Shown one piece after another: positions 46,120-58,200 of a stretch of DNA of 64,000 nucleotides; position 1 is the first letter of the stretch; each line of letters opens with the position of its first letter. This DNA comes from Anthoceros angustus. Taxonomy: Eukaryota > Streptophyta > Anthocerotopsida > Anthocerotales > Anthocerotaceae. Position numbers and translations under genes: made by a program. The stretch lies in assembly GCA_010909165.1 (NCBI GenBank), contig MU008162.1:1922001-1986000 (forward strand), given 5' to 3'. The notes beneath the pieces were generated by a model, which was given only the letters and a program-made list of their open reading frames with translations, did no database searches and was not told where the DNA came from.

Positions 46120-47570
46120 ACTGTATTTGTTCCCCTAAGACGCCTTCCCAGATGAGACAGTCTTCAGGATAGTGCTCTCTGGAATCAGAAGAAGAGTACT
46201 TGAGCCTCTGAGAAACGTACACTTCGAAGCTTTGAAGCAGACAAGGAATGGAATTGACCCATCACACATTGTAGGACAAACCTGTGAGCAGAGGATGGAG
46301 CTAAGCTCCTGGAGACACATGAGTTATACATATGTGGGTTACAGGCAAGGCCCCTTCAACATCCTGCTGCTGACACAATAAAGCTCGCCGATCTCCACCT
46401 TGGGTACCAACAAGGTCAAGCCCCTTGAGTACCCTGATCTCTATTTTTCTTGCTTCGAGGTCTTCCTCCATTTTCTTTTTCACGAAATGGCTTGTCAGCA
46501 CTGGATTGATGCTGATGAAGACCACTTGTAGAGACCTTTTGCCCTGCCTTTAGGAAAGCTTCATCGGACCCAGAGATAGCAACATGAGCTGGAGTTTCAT
46601 CTTCTACTAACAAGTCTGCCTGAGATAATTTCGCATAATCCTGCGGCTGGATGTACAGTACAAAGCGATTTCCTTAGGTCGATGGCTCAGCAGACTCACT
46701 TGTGAGCAGAGTACCAACACCTGGAAGAAGTGGTTTCTAGCACATACTTAATTGTCTGGCAGTGTTGACGAAATACAAAAACTCTGGCCGAAGGCCTTGT
46801 CGAAGGGAGCTTTCGTACTTCCACCAAATTGTACAAGTCAATGTGCTCCTAGAAAATCCAAGGGCGGACTATTAGAAGCTGCGTGCAGAGCTAGAAACCC
46901 ATCGGATCCTCGGTATACCACCACAACAACGATCACTAATTTGGGAGCTTTGAATACCTATAATCCTTTACCTTATACTCAAGGGCATCACAGCTCTAGA
47001 AAATAATTTCAAAGACTTGTCTTCAACATCTCTGGGCTAGGAGCTGTGACAAAAACGTGCGAGTAGCTGTTCCAACGAAAAGATACAGTAGCTGGATATC
47101 TCATACGTGCAATTCCCCCCAGGTAACATGCTAGAATAGAGAGCAGCTGCCCCAGCCACGGAAACTCCTAGTGCAGCAGACTTTCCAACCGTTCTTCTGA
47201 AAGTCAGATCTCCGAGATTGCGTCAAGAAATGTTACAACTGCGGTTGCCTGTCACAAACAGTTGGGCACCTCGTGTCAGTCTCCTTACATAAAGCAGTCT
47301 TCGAGTTGACAGGTGCTTGCTTGTGAAGGGAGATTGACAGGGTTCATACTGAAATCAGACTCTAACCACACATAAGGAGCAAAACCCAAACAGTTTTACC
47401 TGATCTCTGTCAGGTACTTGCTGACCAGAGGTCCTTATGGATGCGTCTCTCACCGACTCCTTCTTTGCCTATGTACGACCCTGCTCTCCCTGCATGTTGC
47501 CGAGCCATCACATAATAGAGGGACAGAAAGCAGCACCCAACATCATTACAGTCCAGAATCGCCACCACAT
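46120..47570 (-). other. Unidentified exon-like frames downstream of RPL12, left arm
   Basis: Minus-strand counterparts of the frames at 53.8-55.25 kb: 46135-46320 (ELSSILCSQVCPTMCDGSIP ending VSSGKAS), 46416-46613 (DETPAHVAISGSDEAFLKAG) and sequence around 47400-47560 (GERRIHKDLWSAS). They may be exons of one gene or non-coding sequence kept similar only by the palindrome. Confidence 0.3.
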
Positions 47571-48514
47571 TCATAAATAAACATACCTCCAGAGTGGCAA
47601 GAGGTTCAATACAGCGGATGTGTGGAGGACATTGGGGAAATGTTGAGCTCGTCGTCCATAACTATGCAAGTCTGGCAAGATGTCAGTGAGAGAATAGATT
47701 GCTCATTGAACCGGCCAGTCGCATATGCATATACCTCCGTACGGAACCTAGCATGTGCACCGTAGACATGAATGCCACGGTGAGCAAGAGACATGCAGAG
47801 CCTTAAGCTCAGGCGTACTACTGATGACCATTAGCATCCTGTCCAAACTGCTCATTGAGCAGGCTCAAAATGATACCGCCACCTACCGCTTCAATTGTGC
47901 GAGCAAAGACGGTTCGGTGTCCATGCCTCGAAATCCCGTGCTGTCAAAACGACTTGCTGCTCAGTGGGTGCGGTTTCAGGAAAGCCAAAACTACCATTGG
48001 AAACGAAGAAATTAACAATATGGTATGATACTGCAATCTGGATAGTTTGTGCCAATTGAAGAAACCACAGCAACTCACCTGTCATCTTGGATGAAGAGCT
48101 CAACTTGATACCAGTGCCTTCAGGACCGAGTGAGCAACGAGCTACCACCTGTCATCTTGCGTGAAGAGCTCAACTTACTACCAGAGCCTTTACACACCGA
48201 GCGAGAAACGAGCTACCACCTGCAAGGAAGAAATATTCCATGTTCGGGAACGGCCTGTCGACCTGTGCCGGTCTTCTACGGACCTCTTTCTCTCATCGCG
48301 GTATTCCCTGCTGTGTTACTTACAAACATGCTAGTCCGCGAATGACGGTTCCAAAGAGAAGCAAACAAAGAGCACAGACAAAGACATACACAATGCTTCG
48401 CACGGGGCACCAAATACAATCGCTGTCAAAAAATTATTGCATCGCATAAGAACGTAGTGACAACACACCCTCAGCAGGTGCTGCAGCCGCAGAGCTACTT
48501 GTGTACTTCCTACC

Positions 48515-49101
48515 CTACTCTTGAATCTCAACCGTGCCATCGTCAATCTCGCTTTGTAGGTCTTTGGGGTCCTTTCCATCAACAGTGCATCCTACAGACA
48601 CACAGGTCCCCAATATCTCCTTCACCGTGCCCGCCAGCTGCTTGGCCATGGACCTACGGGCCATGATTTTGGCTATCTCAATCACGTCATCAAGGCTGAT
48701 GTTCCCGTTGTGCTTTATGTTCTTCACCTTCTTCCTGTCCCGTTCGGGCTCCTTGAGAGCCTTGATGACAAGAGCGGCTGCACTGGGGACCACGGATACC
48801 TTGGCTTGCCTGTTCTGCACCGTCAGCTTCACAGTCACCCGCAGACCCTTCCAATCCTTGGCCGTCTCCTTGGCGATGTCCTCTCCCACCTTCTTAGGGG
48901 ACAAACCTAGAGGCCCGATCTTCGGGGCCAACGACGAGGCCGCTCCCACCTGCACAGCAAATCCCTGTCAGCACACCCTCACGTTCTTCCACAACCAACA
49001 CACACAGGCACACAATGCGGACATGATCAAAACCCTACCTCGCCGCCAGTGACCCGCACGTGCACCTCCACCACCTGCGAGGGGTCTAGTTTGGGCGGCA
49101 T
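48515..49101 (-). CDS. RPL12: 60S ribosomal protein L12 (uL11), left-arm copy
   Basis: Two exons, 49039-49101 ([21 protein letters not shown]) and 48515-48949, joined by an 89-bp GT-AG intron, giving 165 residues, the usual eL12/uL11 length. uL11 forms the base of the ribosomal stalk together with P0 (also encoded in this window) on 28S rRNA. Visible features are the N-terminal domain with [20 protein letters not shown] and the C-terminal RNA-binding domain ([34 protein letters not shown]). The reading frame is intact, so it is likely functional. It differs from the right copy at about four bases in exon 2, two of them in residues (Arg/His after IMA, Thr/Ser in VGC). The promoter telo-box is degraded (AAACCCATAA near 49182). 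It is transcribed away from the palindrome centre. Confidence 0.95.
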
Positions 49102-49258
49102 GACTGTTGTTCAGAGGCTCCTCCAGGTTTCGGCAGTCCGACTGAAGGGCCATTTCAACTAACAGGAGGCCGTTTAAATTGAAACCCATAATTCGGGCTG
49201 GCTTGCGTCTGATATTCAATCGTGACGGCTTCGATCTTCGGACCGGGAACTGGATAGG

Positions 49259-50445
49259 ATGGGAGAGCGGGATTATTCTTCCGACAGATCGCGATGGTAG
49301 AGCGGGGAAGAATATCCGGCTCAGAGCGATCCCATGTGTCGTTTGTATTATGAGATGCGGAGATGGACCCCTTCGGAGGATCTGTGACAAAGGGTGCAGC
49401 TCTGGTGCTGGCAAGCCCTGAGCAACCAGTTGTTTCGATCCGGACCTGGTTCGGGATGCTGGTCCTCTCAGGCGCTGCTTCATCAAGGGTTGTCCCACGG
49501 GATGCTCACTTGCCGCCACATATGTAGTGACATGTTGAAGAGTTTGGAGTCAAGTGGATGGCGTAGTCTTATTATTGCTAACGTGCTATGCTAATATTTT
49601 GTAGGTCCAGTTTGAATATGGATGTGGAGAAGAAGCCCATGACCTCATGATGCATCTAGGCTGGGATGAGGCTTTTTTTTCTGTGTCACTTGGCTTGTCT
49701 TCACATCTACAATTGGGATCTTAGGTTTGACTTCTAGCTAACTGGAAGCTTAAAATTCTGACACAGGAACAATTGCTGACTTTATATTTTGTTGGATCGG
49801 AAACTGTGGAATTGCGAGGAAGTTTATTGCTGGATGGTGTAGGATCGAGCTTTCTTTCCTCAGTGCTACAAGGGGTTTCTGTATTTGCATGAAGGACATT
49901 GGGTGGTGAGGTCAGATCATCAATATGGAGCCCGATTTTCTTGCTTATCAGTCATCATCCTGACCTAGTTCACTCGCAGTACGTTTTATCTTTCGTGTCA
50001 GGTTACTCTTTAATTTTTTTTCAGCGTTTTATCATGGGTATGATTCTTCAAAAGTTTTTAGGCCTACTTTATTTGCAAATATGTTATCTCGCCAAGGTGA
50101 TCCTGCAGAGCGTTAATCACATGAGGCCATACCATGAACCACCTTTGTGGCGATGTCTCGGAGGTAAGCAATAGCAATGCTAGTATTCTTTTCGGAATGG
50201 GTGGCTTGCTATACTTTGGTGCGTGGTCTGACGTGAAGTGTGATTGTTGAGACTCTTTTGTTGCTTCACGCTGTCTCTAGGAGTACATCTTTCATAGGCC
50301 TGCAAGTTAAGGGTTTGGAAAGCTTAAAAGTGAAGCCAATAGAGGTATGGCGTGGCTGCCTAAATCACATCGCTCAGATTCATCCATGGAACGTAGTTAA
50401 AGGCTATTGCAAAATCATGTTTACCTATAGAAGAAAAATGTAAAC
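49259..50445 (+). pseudogene. SEN2 tRNA-splicing endonuclease, left-arm pseudogene
   Basis: Aligns along its length with the right-arm SEN2 gene in reverse complement, but is ruined. A TAG appears within the first 15 codons (after the DRSRW motif). Frameshifts disrupt the catalytic core around 49900-49990: the frame gives LISHHPDLVHSQYV in one phase and VRS-HQYGA in another. The exon encoding VPEGEP in the intact copy has lost its sense (50090-50160). The acceptor before the last exon is TTGTTGAG in place of TTCGTTCAG. About 12-15% of positions differ from the right copy. It diverges from RPL12 through about 160 bp of shared promoter. Confidence 0.85.
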
Positions 50446-50478
50446 AAAATAGTAGTGTGCAGAATTGTAGGTAGTGAT

Positions 50479-50619
50479 ACCATCTTTGTTTATTGTCATG
50501 TACTGGTACTATACCATCTTCAGTTATGTTCCAAAATTAACTATCACTTTATTTATAGTCATATATAGATATAACACCATCTCCATTTATAGTCAATCTA
50601 TTATACACATACACACTAC
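50479..50619. other. Palindrome spacer
   Basis: AT-rich 141 bp between the two arms, with internal imperfect repeats of TACCATCTT and TTTATAGTCAT. No gene. Confidence 0.75.
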
Positions 50620-50654
50620 CTACCATCTTGCACACTACTATCTTGTCTACATTT

Positions 50655-51857
50655 TCACTCTGATGGTGAACCTGATTTTGCTACCACTTTTAACTCTGTA
50701 GTCGGGTCTGAATCTGAGCGATGTGATTCAGGCAACCACCGCTGTACCTCCACGGGCTTCACTTCTAAGCTTTCCAAGTCCTGAACTTGTAGGCCTTTGA
50801 AAGATGTACTTCTAGGAACAACATGAAGCAATAGAAGAGTCTGAACGACCACGCTTCCCATCAGACTATGCACTAGAGTATAGCAAACCACCCATTCCGA
50901 ACAGAACACTAGCTTTGTTGTTGTGTACCTTGGAGACACTGCCACAAAGCCGATTCATGGCATGGACGTCCGCCCAATTAGCAACTCTTTGTCTTGGTTC
51001 ACCTTCCGGCACAACGATGACAGCATACCTGCAAATAAAGTAGACCAGAAGACTTTTGAAGAATCATATCCATGATTAGACGATGACAAAAAATTAAAGA
51101 ATTGTCTGGCATGAGGGATAAAACGCACTGCGAGTGAACCAGCTCAGGATGATGACGATAAGCAAGAAAGTCGGCTCCATATTGATGACCGGACCTCACC
51201 ACCCAGTGTCGTTCACGCAAGTACAAAAACCCCTTGTACCGCTGAGGAAAGAAAGCTCGATCCTGCACCATCCAGCTCCAAACTTCTTCACAACTCAGCA
51301 GATTCCGACCCTGCACCATATATAATGTCAGCAATTGCGCTAGTTTCGGAAGTTTAAGCTTCCAGTTAGTTATAAATCGAACCTCGGATCCCCAGCTGTA
51401 AAGGTGAAGACAAGCCAAGTGATGACAAAGAAAAAAGGCCTCTTCCAAGCCTAGATGCATCATCAGGCCATTAGTCTTCTCTTTCTCCACATCCAATATT
51501 CGAATTGGACCTACAAAATATTAGCATACTACGTTAGCGATGATAAGACTGTGCCACCCACTGGCCTCCAAACTCCTCAACATGTCACTACATACGTGGC
51601 GGCAAGTGAGCATCCCGTGGGACAACCCTTGAGGCCGCAGAAGCTGGGAGGACCAACATCCCGAAGCATGCTCGGCTCAAAACAGCTGCTTGCTCAGGGC
51701 TTGCCATCACCAGAGCTGCACCCTTTGCCACATGCCCTTCCATAGGGGTCCATCTCCGCATCTCATCATACAACCGAGACATGGGATCCTCCTGGGCCGC
51801 AGATTCTCCTCCGCTCTTCCATCTCGATCTGTCGCAAGGATGGTTCTGCTCTTCCAT
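50655..51857 (-). CDS. SEN2: tRNA-splicing endonuclease catalytic subunit SEN2, right-arm copy
   Basis: Cuts pre-tRNA at the 5' splice site as part of the SEN complex. Exons by my reading: 51596-51857, 51129-51510, 50929-51028, 50655-50840, with GT-AG junctions in frame. This gives 309 residues, or 285 if an in-frame 72-bp intron inside exon 2 (TTCGATTTATAACTAACTGG to ATGGTGCAG) is removed, which would fit the roughly 240-250 residue plant proteins better. Signature sequence: LGLEEAFFLCHHLACL, WVVRSGHQYGADFLAYRHHP, ELVHSQ joined across an intron to YAVIVVPEGEP, and WADVHAMNRLCGSVSK. The catalytic Tyr (QYG), His (LVHS) and Lys (VSK) are all present. The start is set at MEEQNHP, in line with the short N-terminus of plant SEN2. 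It is transcribed toward the palindrome centre, divergent from RPL12. Confidence 0.85.
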
Positions 51858-52275
51858 CCTATCTAATTCCGGGTCCGAATCTCGAAGCCGTCGCAATTGA
51901 ACCTCACAGGCAAGTCGGCCCGATTTAGGGTTTCAACATAAACGGCCTCCTTTCATTTGAAATGCGAGCATCAAAGGGTGTAAAGTCTCTTGGCGCTGCC
52001 CGATCAGGCTCACCAGAGCTTTCAGAGATGGGAGTTATCATCAGTGACCAGTTCTCTTATGGAAACCAGCAGGGCTCAGCGGACGTTCGGAAGAGAGGCT
52101 GGAGGAGCTTCTAAACAGTAGTCATGCCGCCCAAACTAGACCCTTCGCCGGTGGTGGAAGTGTACGTGCGGGCAAGTCGGTCCAAATTAGGGTTTCAATA
52201 TAAACGGCCTCCTTTCAACTGAAGTAGCCCTTTAGTAGGACTGCCGAAACCTGGAGGAGCCTTTGAGCAGCAGTC
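51858..52275. promoter_or_regulatory. Shared SEN2 / RPL12 promoter with internal duplication
   Basis: About 420 bp between two divergent genes. A block starting CAAGTCGG(C/T)CC...TTAGGGTTTCAA(C/T)A occurs at 51911 and again at 52173, so there are two telo-boxes (near 51926 and 52188). The duplication includes a decoy RPL12 first exon. Confidence 0.75.
52124..52222 (+). pseudogene. Decoy copy of RPL12 exon 1
   Basis: Begins [17 protein letters not shown] like the real first exon 152 bp downstream. It then lacks the VTGGE and splice donor, runs into the repeated promoter and stops after 32 codons. If the upstream transcription start is used it would be an upstream ORF. Confidence 0.75.
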
Positions 52276-52864
52276 ATGCCGCCCAAACTAGACCCCTCGC
52301 AGGTGGTGGAGGTGTACGTGCGGGTCACTGGCGGCGAGGTAGGGGTTTGATCATGTCCGCATTGTGTGCCTGTGTGTGTGTTGGTTGTGGAAGAACGTGA
52401 GGGTGTGCTGACAGGGATTTGCTGTGCAGGTGGGAGCGGCCTCGTCGTTGGCCCCGAAGATCGGGCCTCTAGGTTTGTCTCCTAAGAAGGTGGGAGAGGA
52501 CATCGCCAAGGAGACGGCCAAGGATTGGAAGGGTCTGCGGGTGACTGTGAAGCTGACGGTGCAGAACAGGCAAGCCAAGGTATCCGTGGTCCCCAGTGCA
52601 GCCGCTCTTGTCATCAAGGCTCTCAAGGAGCCCGAGCGGGACAGGAAGAAGGTGAAGAACATAAAGCACAACGGGAACATCAGCCTTGATGACGTGATTG
52701 AGATAGCCAAAATCATGGCCCATAGGTCCATGGCCAAGCAGCTGGCGGGCACGGTGAAGGAGATATTGGGGACCTGTGTGTCTGTAGGATGCTCTGTTGA
52801 TGGAAAGGACCCCAAAGACCTACAAAGCGAGATTGACGATGGCACGGTTGAGATTCAAGAGTAG
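52276..52864 (+). CDS. RPL12: 60S ribosomal protein L12 (uL11), right-arm copy
   Basis: Exon 1 is 52276-52338 ([21 protein letters not shown]) and exon 2 is 52430-52864, with a 91-bp GT-AG intron; 165 residues. It shows the same domain landmarks as the left copy, with His after IMA and Ser in VGCSVDG. Both frames are complete, so I expect both copies to be usable. The start is the second of two near-identical ATG contexts; only this one leads to a splice donor. The telo-box in its promoter is intact (TTAGGGTTT near 52187). It is transcribed away from the palindrome centre. Confidence 0.96.
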
Positions 52865-53799
52865 GGTAGGAAGTACACAAGTAGCTCTGCGGCTGCAGCA
52901 CCTGCTGAGGGTGTGTTGTCACTACGTTCTTTTGCGATGCAATAATTTTTTGACAGCGATTGTATTTGGTGCCCCGTGCGAAGCATTGTGTATCGCTTTG
53001 TCTGTGCTTTTGTGCTCTTTGTTTGCTTCTCTTTGGAACCGTCATTCGCGGACTAGCATGTCTGTAAGTGACACAGCAGGGAATACCGCGATGAGAGAAA
53101 TAGGTCCGTACAAGACCGGCACAGGTGGACAGGCCGTTCCCGAACATGGAATTTTTCTTCCTTGCAGGTGGTAGCTCGTTTCTCGCTCGGTGTGTAAAGG
53201 CTCTGGTAGCAAGTTGAGCTCTTCACGCAAGATGACAGGTGGTAGCTCGTTGCTCACTCGGTCCTGGAGGCACTGGTATCAAGTTGAGCTCTTCATCCAA
53301 GATGACAGGTGAGTTGCTGTGGTTTCTTCAATTGGCACAAACTATCCAGATTGCAGTATCATACCTTATTGTTAATTTCTTCGTTTCCAATGGTAGTCTT
53401 GGCTTTCCTGAAACCGCACCCACTGAGCAGCAAGTCGTTTTGACAGCACGGGATTTCGAGGCATGGACACCGAACCGTCTTTGCTCGCACAATTGAAGCG
53501 GCAGGTGGCGGTATCATTTTGATCCTGCTCAATGAGCAGTTTGGACAGGATGCTAATGGTCATCAGTAGTACGCCTGGGCTTAAGGCTCTGCATGTCTCT
53601 TGCTCACCGTGGCATTCATGTCTACGGTGCACATGCTAGGTTCCGTACGGAGGTATATGCATATGCGACTGGCCGGTTCAATGAGCAATCTAGTCTCTCA
53701 CTGACATCTTGCCAGACTTGCAGAGTTATGGACGAAGAGCTCAACATTTCCCCAATGTCCTCCACACATCCGCTGTATTGAACCTCTTGCCACTCTGGA

Positions 53800-55250
53800 G
53801 GTATGTTTATTTATGAATGTGGTGGCGATTCTGGACTGTAATGATGCCGGGTGCTGCTTTCTGTCCCTCTATTATGTGATGGCTCGGCAACATGCAGGGA
53901 GAGCAGGGTCGTACATAGGCAAAGAAGGAGTCGGTGAGAGACGCATCCATAAGGACCTCTGGTCAGCAAGTACCGAACAGAGATCAGGTAAAACTGTTTG
54001 GGTTTTGCTCCTTATGTGTGGTTAGAGTCTGATTTCAGTATGAACCCTGTCAATCTCCCTTCACAAGCAAGCACCTGTCAACTCGAAGACTGCTTTATGT
54101 AAGGAGACTGACACGAGGTGCCCAACTGTTTGTGACAGGCAACCGCAGTTGTAACATTTCTTGACGCAATCTCGGAGATCTGACTTTCAGAAGAACGGTT
54201 GGAAAGTCTGCTGCACTAGGAGTTTCCGTGGCTGGGGCAGCTGCTCTCTATTCTAGCATGTTACCTGGTGGGGAATTGCACGTATGAGATATCCAGCTAC
54301 TGTATCTTTCCGCTGGAACAGCTACTCGCACGTTTTTGTCACAGCTCCTAGCCCAGAGATGTTGAAGACAAGTCTTTGAAATTATTTTCTAGAGCTGTGA
54401 TGCCCTTGAGTATAAGGTAAAGGATTATAGGTATTCAAAGCTCCCAAATTAGTGATCGTTGTTGTGGTGGTATACCGAGGATCCGATGGGTTTCTAGCTC
54501 TGCACGCAGCTTCTAATAGTCCGCCCTTGGATTTTCTAGGAGCACATTGACTTGTACAATTTGGTGGAAGTACGAAAGCTCTTCGACAAGGCCTTCGGCC
54601 AGAGTTTTTGTATTTCGTCAACACTGCCAGACAATTAAGTATGTGCTAGAAACAACTTCTTCCAGGTGTTGGTACTCTGCTCACAAGTGAGTCTGCTGAG
54701 CCATCGACCTAAGGAAATCGCTTTGTACTGTACATCCAGCCGCAGGATTATGCGAAGTTATCTCAGGCAGACTTGTTAGTAGAAGATGAAACTCCAGCTC
54801 ATGTTGCTATCTCTGGTTCCGATGAAGCCTTCCTAAAGGCAGGGCAAAAGGTCTCTACAAGTGGTCTTCATCAGCATCAATCCAGTGCTGACAAGCCATT
54901 TCGTGAAAAAGAAAATGGAGGAAGACCTCGAAGCAAGAAAAATAGAGATCAGGGTACTCAAGGGCTTGACCTTGTTGGTACCCAAGGTGGAGATCGGCGA
55001 GCTTTATTGTGTCAGCAGCAGGATGTTGAAGGGGCCTTGCCTGTAACCCACATATAACTCATTTGTCTCCAGGAGCTTAGCTCCATCCTCTGCTCACAGG
55101 TTTGTCCTACAATGTGTGATGGGTCAATTCCATTCCTTGTCTGCTTCAAAGCTTCGAAGTGTACTTTTCTCAGAGGCTCAAGTACTCTTCTTCTGATTCC
55201 AGAGAGCACTATCCTGAAGACTGTCTCATCTGGGAAGGCGTCTTAAGGGA
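53800..55250 (+). other. Unidentified exon-like frames downstream of RPL12, right arm
   Basis: Several plus-strand segments have plausible splice borders. One is 53813-53988 (DCNDAGCCFLSLYYVMARQH to TEQRS, then CAG|GTAAAA). Others are 54740-55000 (ADLLVEDETPAHVAISGSDE) with an alternative frame KMEEDLEARKIEIRVLKG, and 55075-55246 (after TCTCCAG: ELSSILCSQVCPTMCDGSIP to SSGKAS stop). I cannot assign a family, and stops interrupt the pieces between. It may be a multi-exon gene on the same strand as RPL12, or a relic. Confidence 0.3.
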
Positions 55251-58200
55251 ACAAATACAGTAAGCACAAACTTATGTCTCGATGACGAGGCTGCCGTGGT
55301 CCTGGATGCAATTAGATGTGTGGATTCCTGACTACAGAGAACCTGCATGAATGTGATCACAAGCTGCATGCGGAAAGTGACAGTCAAGAGGTAGTACACG
55401 CAACTGGGTGACGAGGTCCCGGCCCAGCCCGCTGGCTGCCTCGTGGGAGGAATTACGGTTGCTCTCGCGGTGGCGGGACCCGGCCAGCCGGTAACAGGAG
55501 TTAGACTTGTGAAAGGACGATCAATTATGCCTGATTGGTCGCTCATCATGCATCGTCAAGGCGGCACATGCTCCGCCCACGTAGACCGGACGCGTTCCCC
55601 CGGTCCCCCGGTCCCCGGCTTGGCATCTTCCCCGTTTGCCATTTCCGTACAAATCTCCCTTTTAGCCGCCAAGAATTTGAGAGGTCTCCTAACTTAAATA
55701 GACCAGATTCTGGGACGTTTCAGAAGGTGGATCGTGGAGGTAATCGGAGTTACCATTCCTACGTACGTACGCCTGTACTTACGTAGGAGGAGAGACTTTC
55801 ATGTAAGACGACCACCGGAAAGAGGACGCCGAGGCTGGCCGTTGTTCAGAAATAGCGTTTTTCTTATTAAAAATCTTTTTTTATACAAAGAACTTTATAA
55901 TAATTGATTAGAATATATTGTTTGTTGGGTGAATTTCTTCTTTTGTTCCTATTATCTGTGCATATGTTTTTGTTGGATTTTCTATGCTGCTTAAAAAGAA
56001 GGTGGAGACTTTGTAGATATGCAGAGATGGGGAGTCTCATTTACGTCGGGGGCAATGGGGAACAAACCTCTAGAGGGTATAGAAAAAATAAACAAAGATT
56101 AAAAAAGAAGAATGAAACAAAAGAAACGAGGGCTAAGGTATAAAAAAAATTTAGAGATAAAAGAAAATTAGAAGAGATAGAGATATAAAAAAAGAAATAA
56201 ATATTTTATATAATAAAGATGATAGAAAGATAAATAGAGGTCTTACTTTCATTTGCTTCACGACAGAGATTCGTGGGGGCTAGTCCTCTTTGTAGCTTGT
56301 TCTCCGCTGCCTCGATGTATATGGGACTTCCCACCTCCGCATATTTTTTAAGTCTCCGTGTTCCTCTTTCATTTGCTTCTTCTTCTATCAATAGATATAA
56401 GTGAATGATGATGAATAGATAAAGATCATTAATCATATTCATAATAAATACATTAAAAGAGATTGAAAACAAAAAGATTAGAGGTATAAGAAAAAAAACT
56501 AGAGAAAGGGGGGTTTGTTTGTATGAACTAAATTGTATATAGATCCTTTACCCAAATTAAAATGAATTGAAAATGTATAACCGGGTGCAAAATACTACAA
56601 ACAACTGAATAATCAAAGGGAGACCCCCAAGGACCGCGATAAAATGGAGGACTAAGCTCCATTCCTAAAGACACCTATTGTGATGACAATGTCATCTGCA
56701 AAAAGAATTAGGGCCTGTGTACTATTGAGGATGCATCAACAACGAATTCATGTTATATTGAGGGAAAAAACGATGGGGAAAAGTCCATCCAGCACGGGAC
56801 AATGAAGGTGGACCTCCGGGGTCAAGGTGAAAAAGAGCTACTAAGCCCTTACCTAAAGTTACCTACTGCTCCTAGAACATCATATGCAGGAAGAACAAAT
56901 GGCCTGCAAATGACTGAGGAAGACGAAGAAGCGTCAACAATGTGGACACAAACTATAGTAGTGACTTCATTTCATGCACTCTAGCTGAAAAAACGTACTT
57001 CTGCATCTCTTTGACCTTAATGCATCTTGAAATCTTTGATGAGAGACCCATTCTCTATAATCCAAAAGCAAAATCAGGTCTTGAAAGAGATCATAAAGGT
57101 CACTTTCATTTACTTGCCACTTTCTGTCCTCCCTTGAACTGTGACACGGTAGCCTAGAGTTCATGGTAGCCTAGAGTTCCAACTGTTCATTGAAACGCTA
57201 TGGTTAACCTAAGAATGCCCAACCACTCAAATCGAGTCTTTTTGACTTATGTTCTTTAACATTGTGCACAATTTTTGAATGACACTAGCTTATGTTAAGG
57301 TTTCTATTCATACCAAATTTGGCCCCTTACGATATTTTCATGTTAAAAGAAGACTCAATTCATATACTAACATAGTTAGAAATAAATCAATTATAGGTTA
57401 CTCCTTGGCGCTATCCAATATTTTTTCAATTGGCAACTCGCCTCACAAATCTCATATTTCACATTGTATGGTGTAGTGGGGATTACTTATCTTTGATTAT
57501 TACATACAGATCCTTTAACCTATGCCTTGTAATACAAATGAATATATCTTTATGTTGCTATCTTTATGTTGTAATCGCATAGTTGACGGAAAAAAGAGAA
57601 GTCAGAGCATTGCCTTGACAAATCGTTCAGCATTAGCCTCAACTCAAAAGATTCTTTAAAGAGAGAAGTTGCCTTCATCAAAATGGGCCTCAAACTCCAA
57701 GATTTTGAACTCTTAGATATATACCTCTCCATACTACCTGCCTCAATAATGATGATTGCGCCTCCATACTACCTCAATGACTAGGTATTGCAATGGATGC
57801 CTAAAGACAAAGAATGGTAGGATGACATGTATAAACGGAAGATTAATGCATCAAATTGCATGAGTAACTAACTGCATTATCTACATTGTATCATAGTTGA
57901 ACACATTATTCTCAATGTATACACTGATTGTCTATGACATTGGTCCATCAGGAGAGTTAAAACAATTCATTCTATAACCATAGTGTTAATATATGGCTAC
58001 ACAAATAAGGTGAAGAAGAAATTTATCATAGTCCACTATGAAATGGTTCGGCTAATGCAACTTGAGTCGCATGTTGTCACATTAACATGAATCTAAAGAG
58101 TCTAAAAGAAGACAACTTGACATAAATCTAAAGAGTCTAAAGAAAGACAACTTGAGTCGCATGTTGTCACATTAACATGAAACTAAAGAATCTAAAGAAA

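Larger units (their letters stand above)
43957..50478. repeat. Palindrome, left arm, inner part
   Basis: Reverse-complement homolog of 50620-57480. It contains RPL12 (minus) and a decayed SEN2 (plus). Similarity rises from roughly 93% near 44.7 kb to about 98-99% across 45.5-49.0 kb, then falls to about 85-88% through SEN2 (by-eye estimates). The interval 43960-45470 holds no gene I can see; it is AT-rich with poly-pyrimidine blocks. Confidence 0.95.

Noticed and set aside
48534-49052. 172-residue plus-strand frame opposite RPL12-left (and its mirror at 52351-52845)
   Set aside because: It is the antisense shadow of the RPL12 exon, kept open by codon bias.
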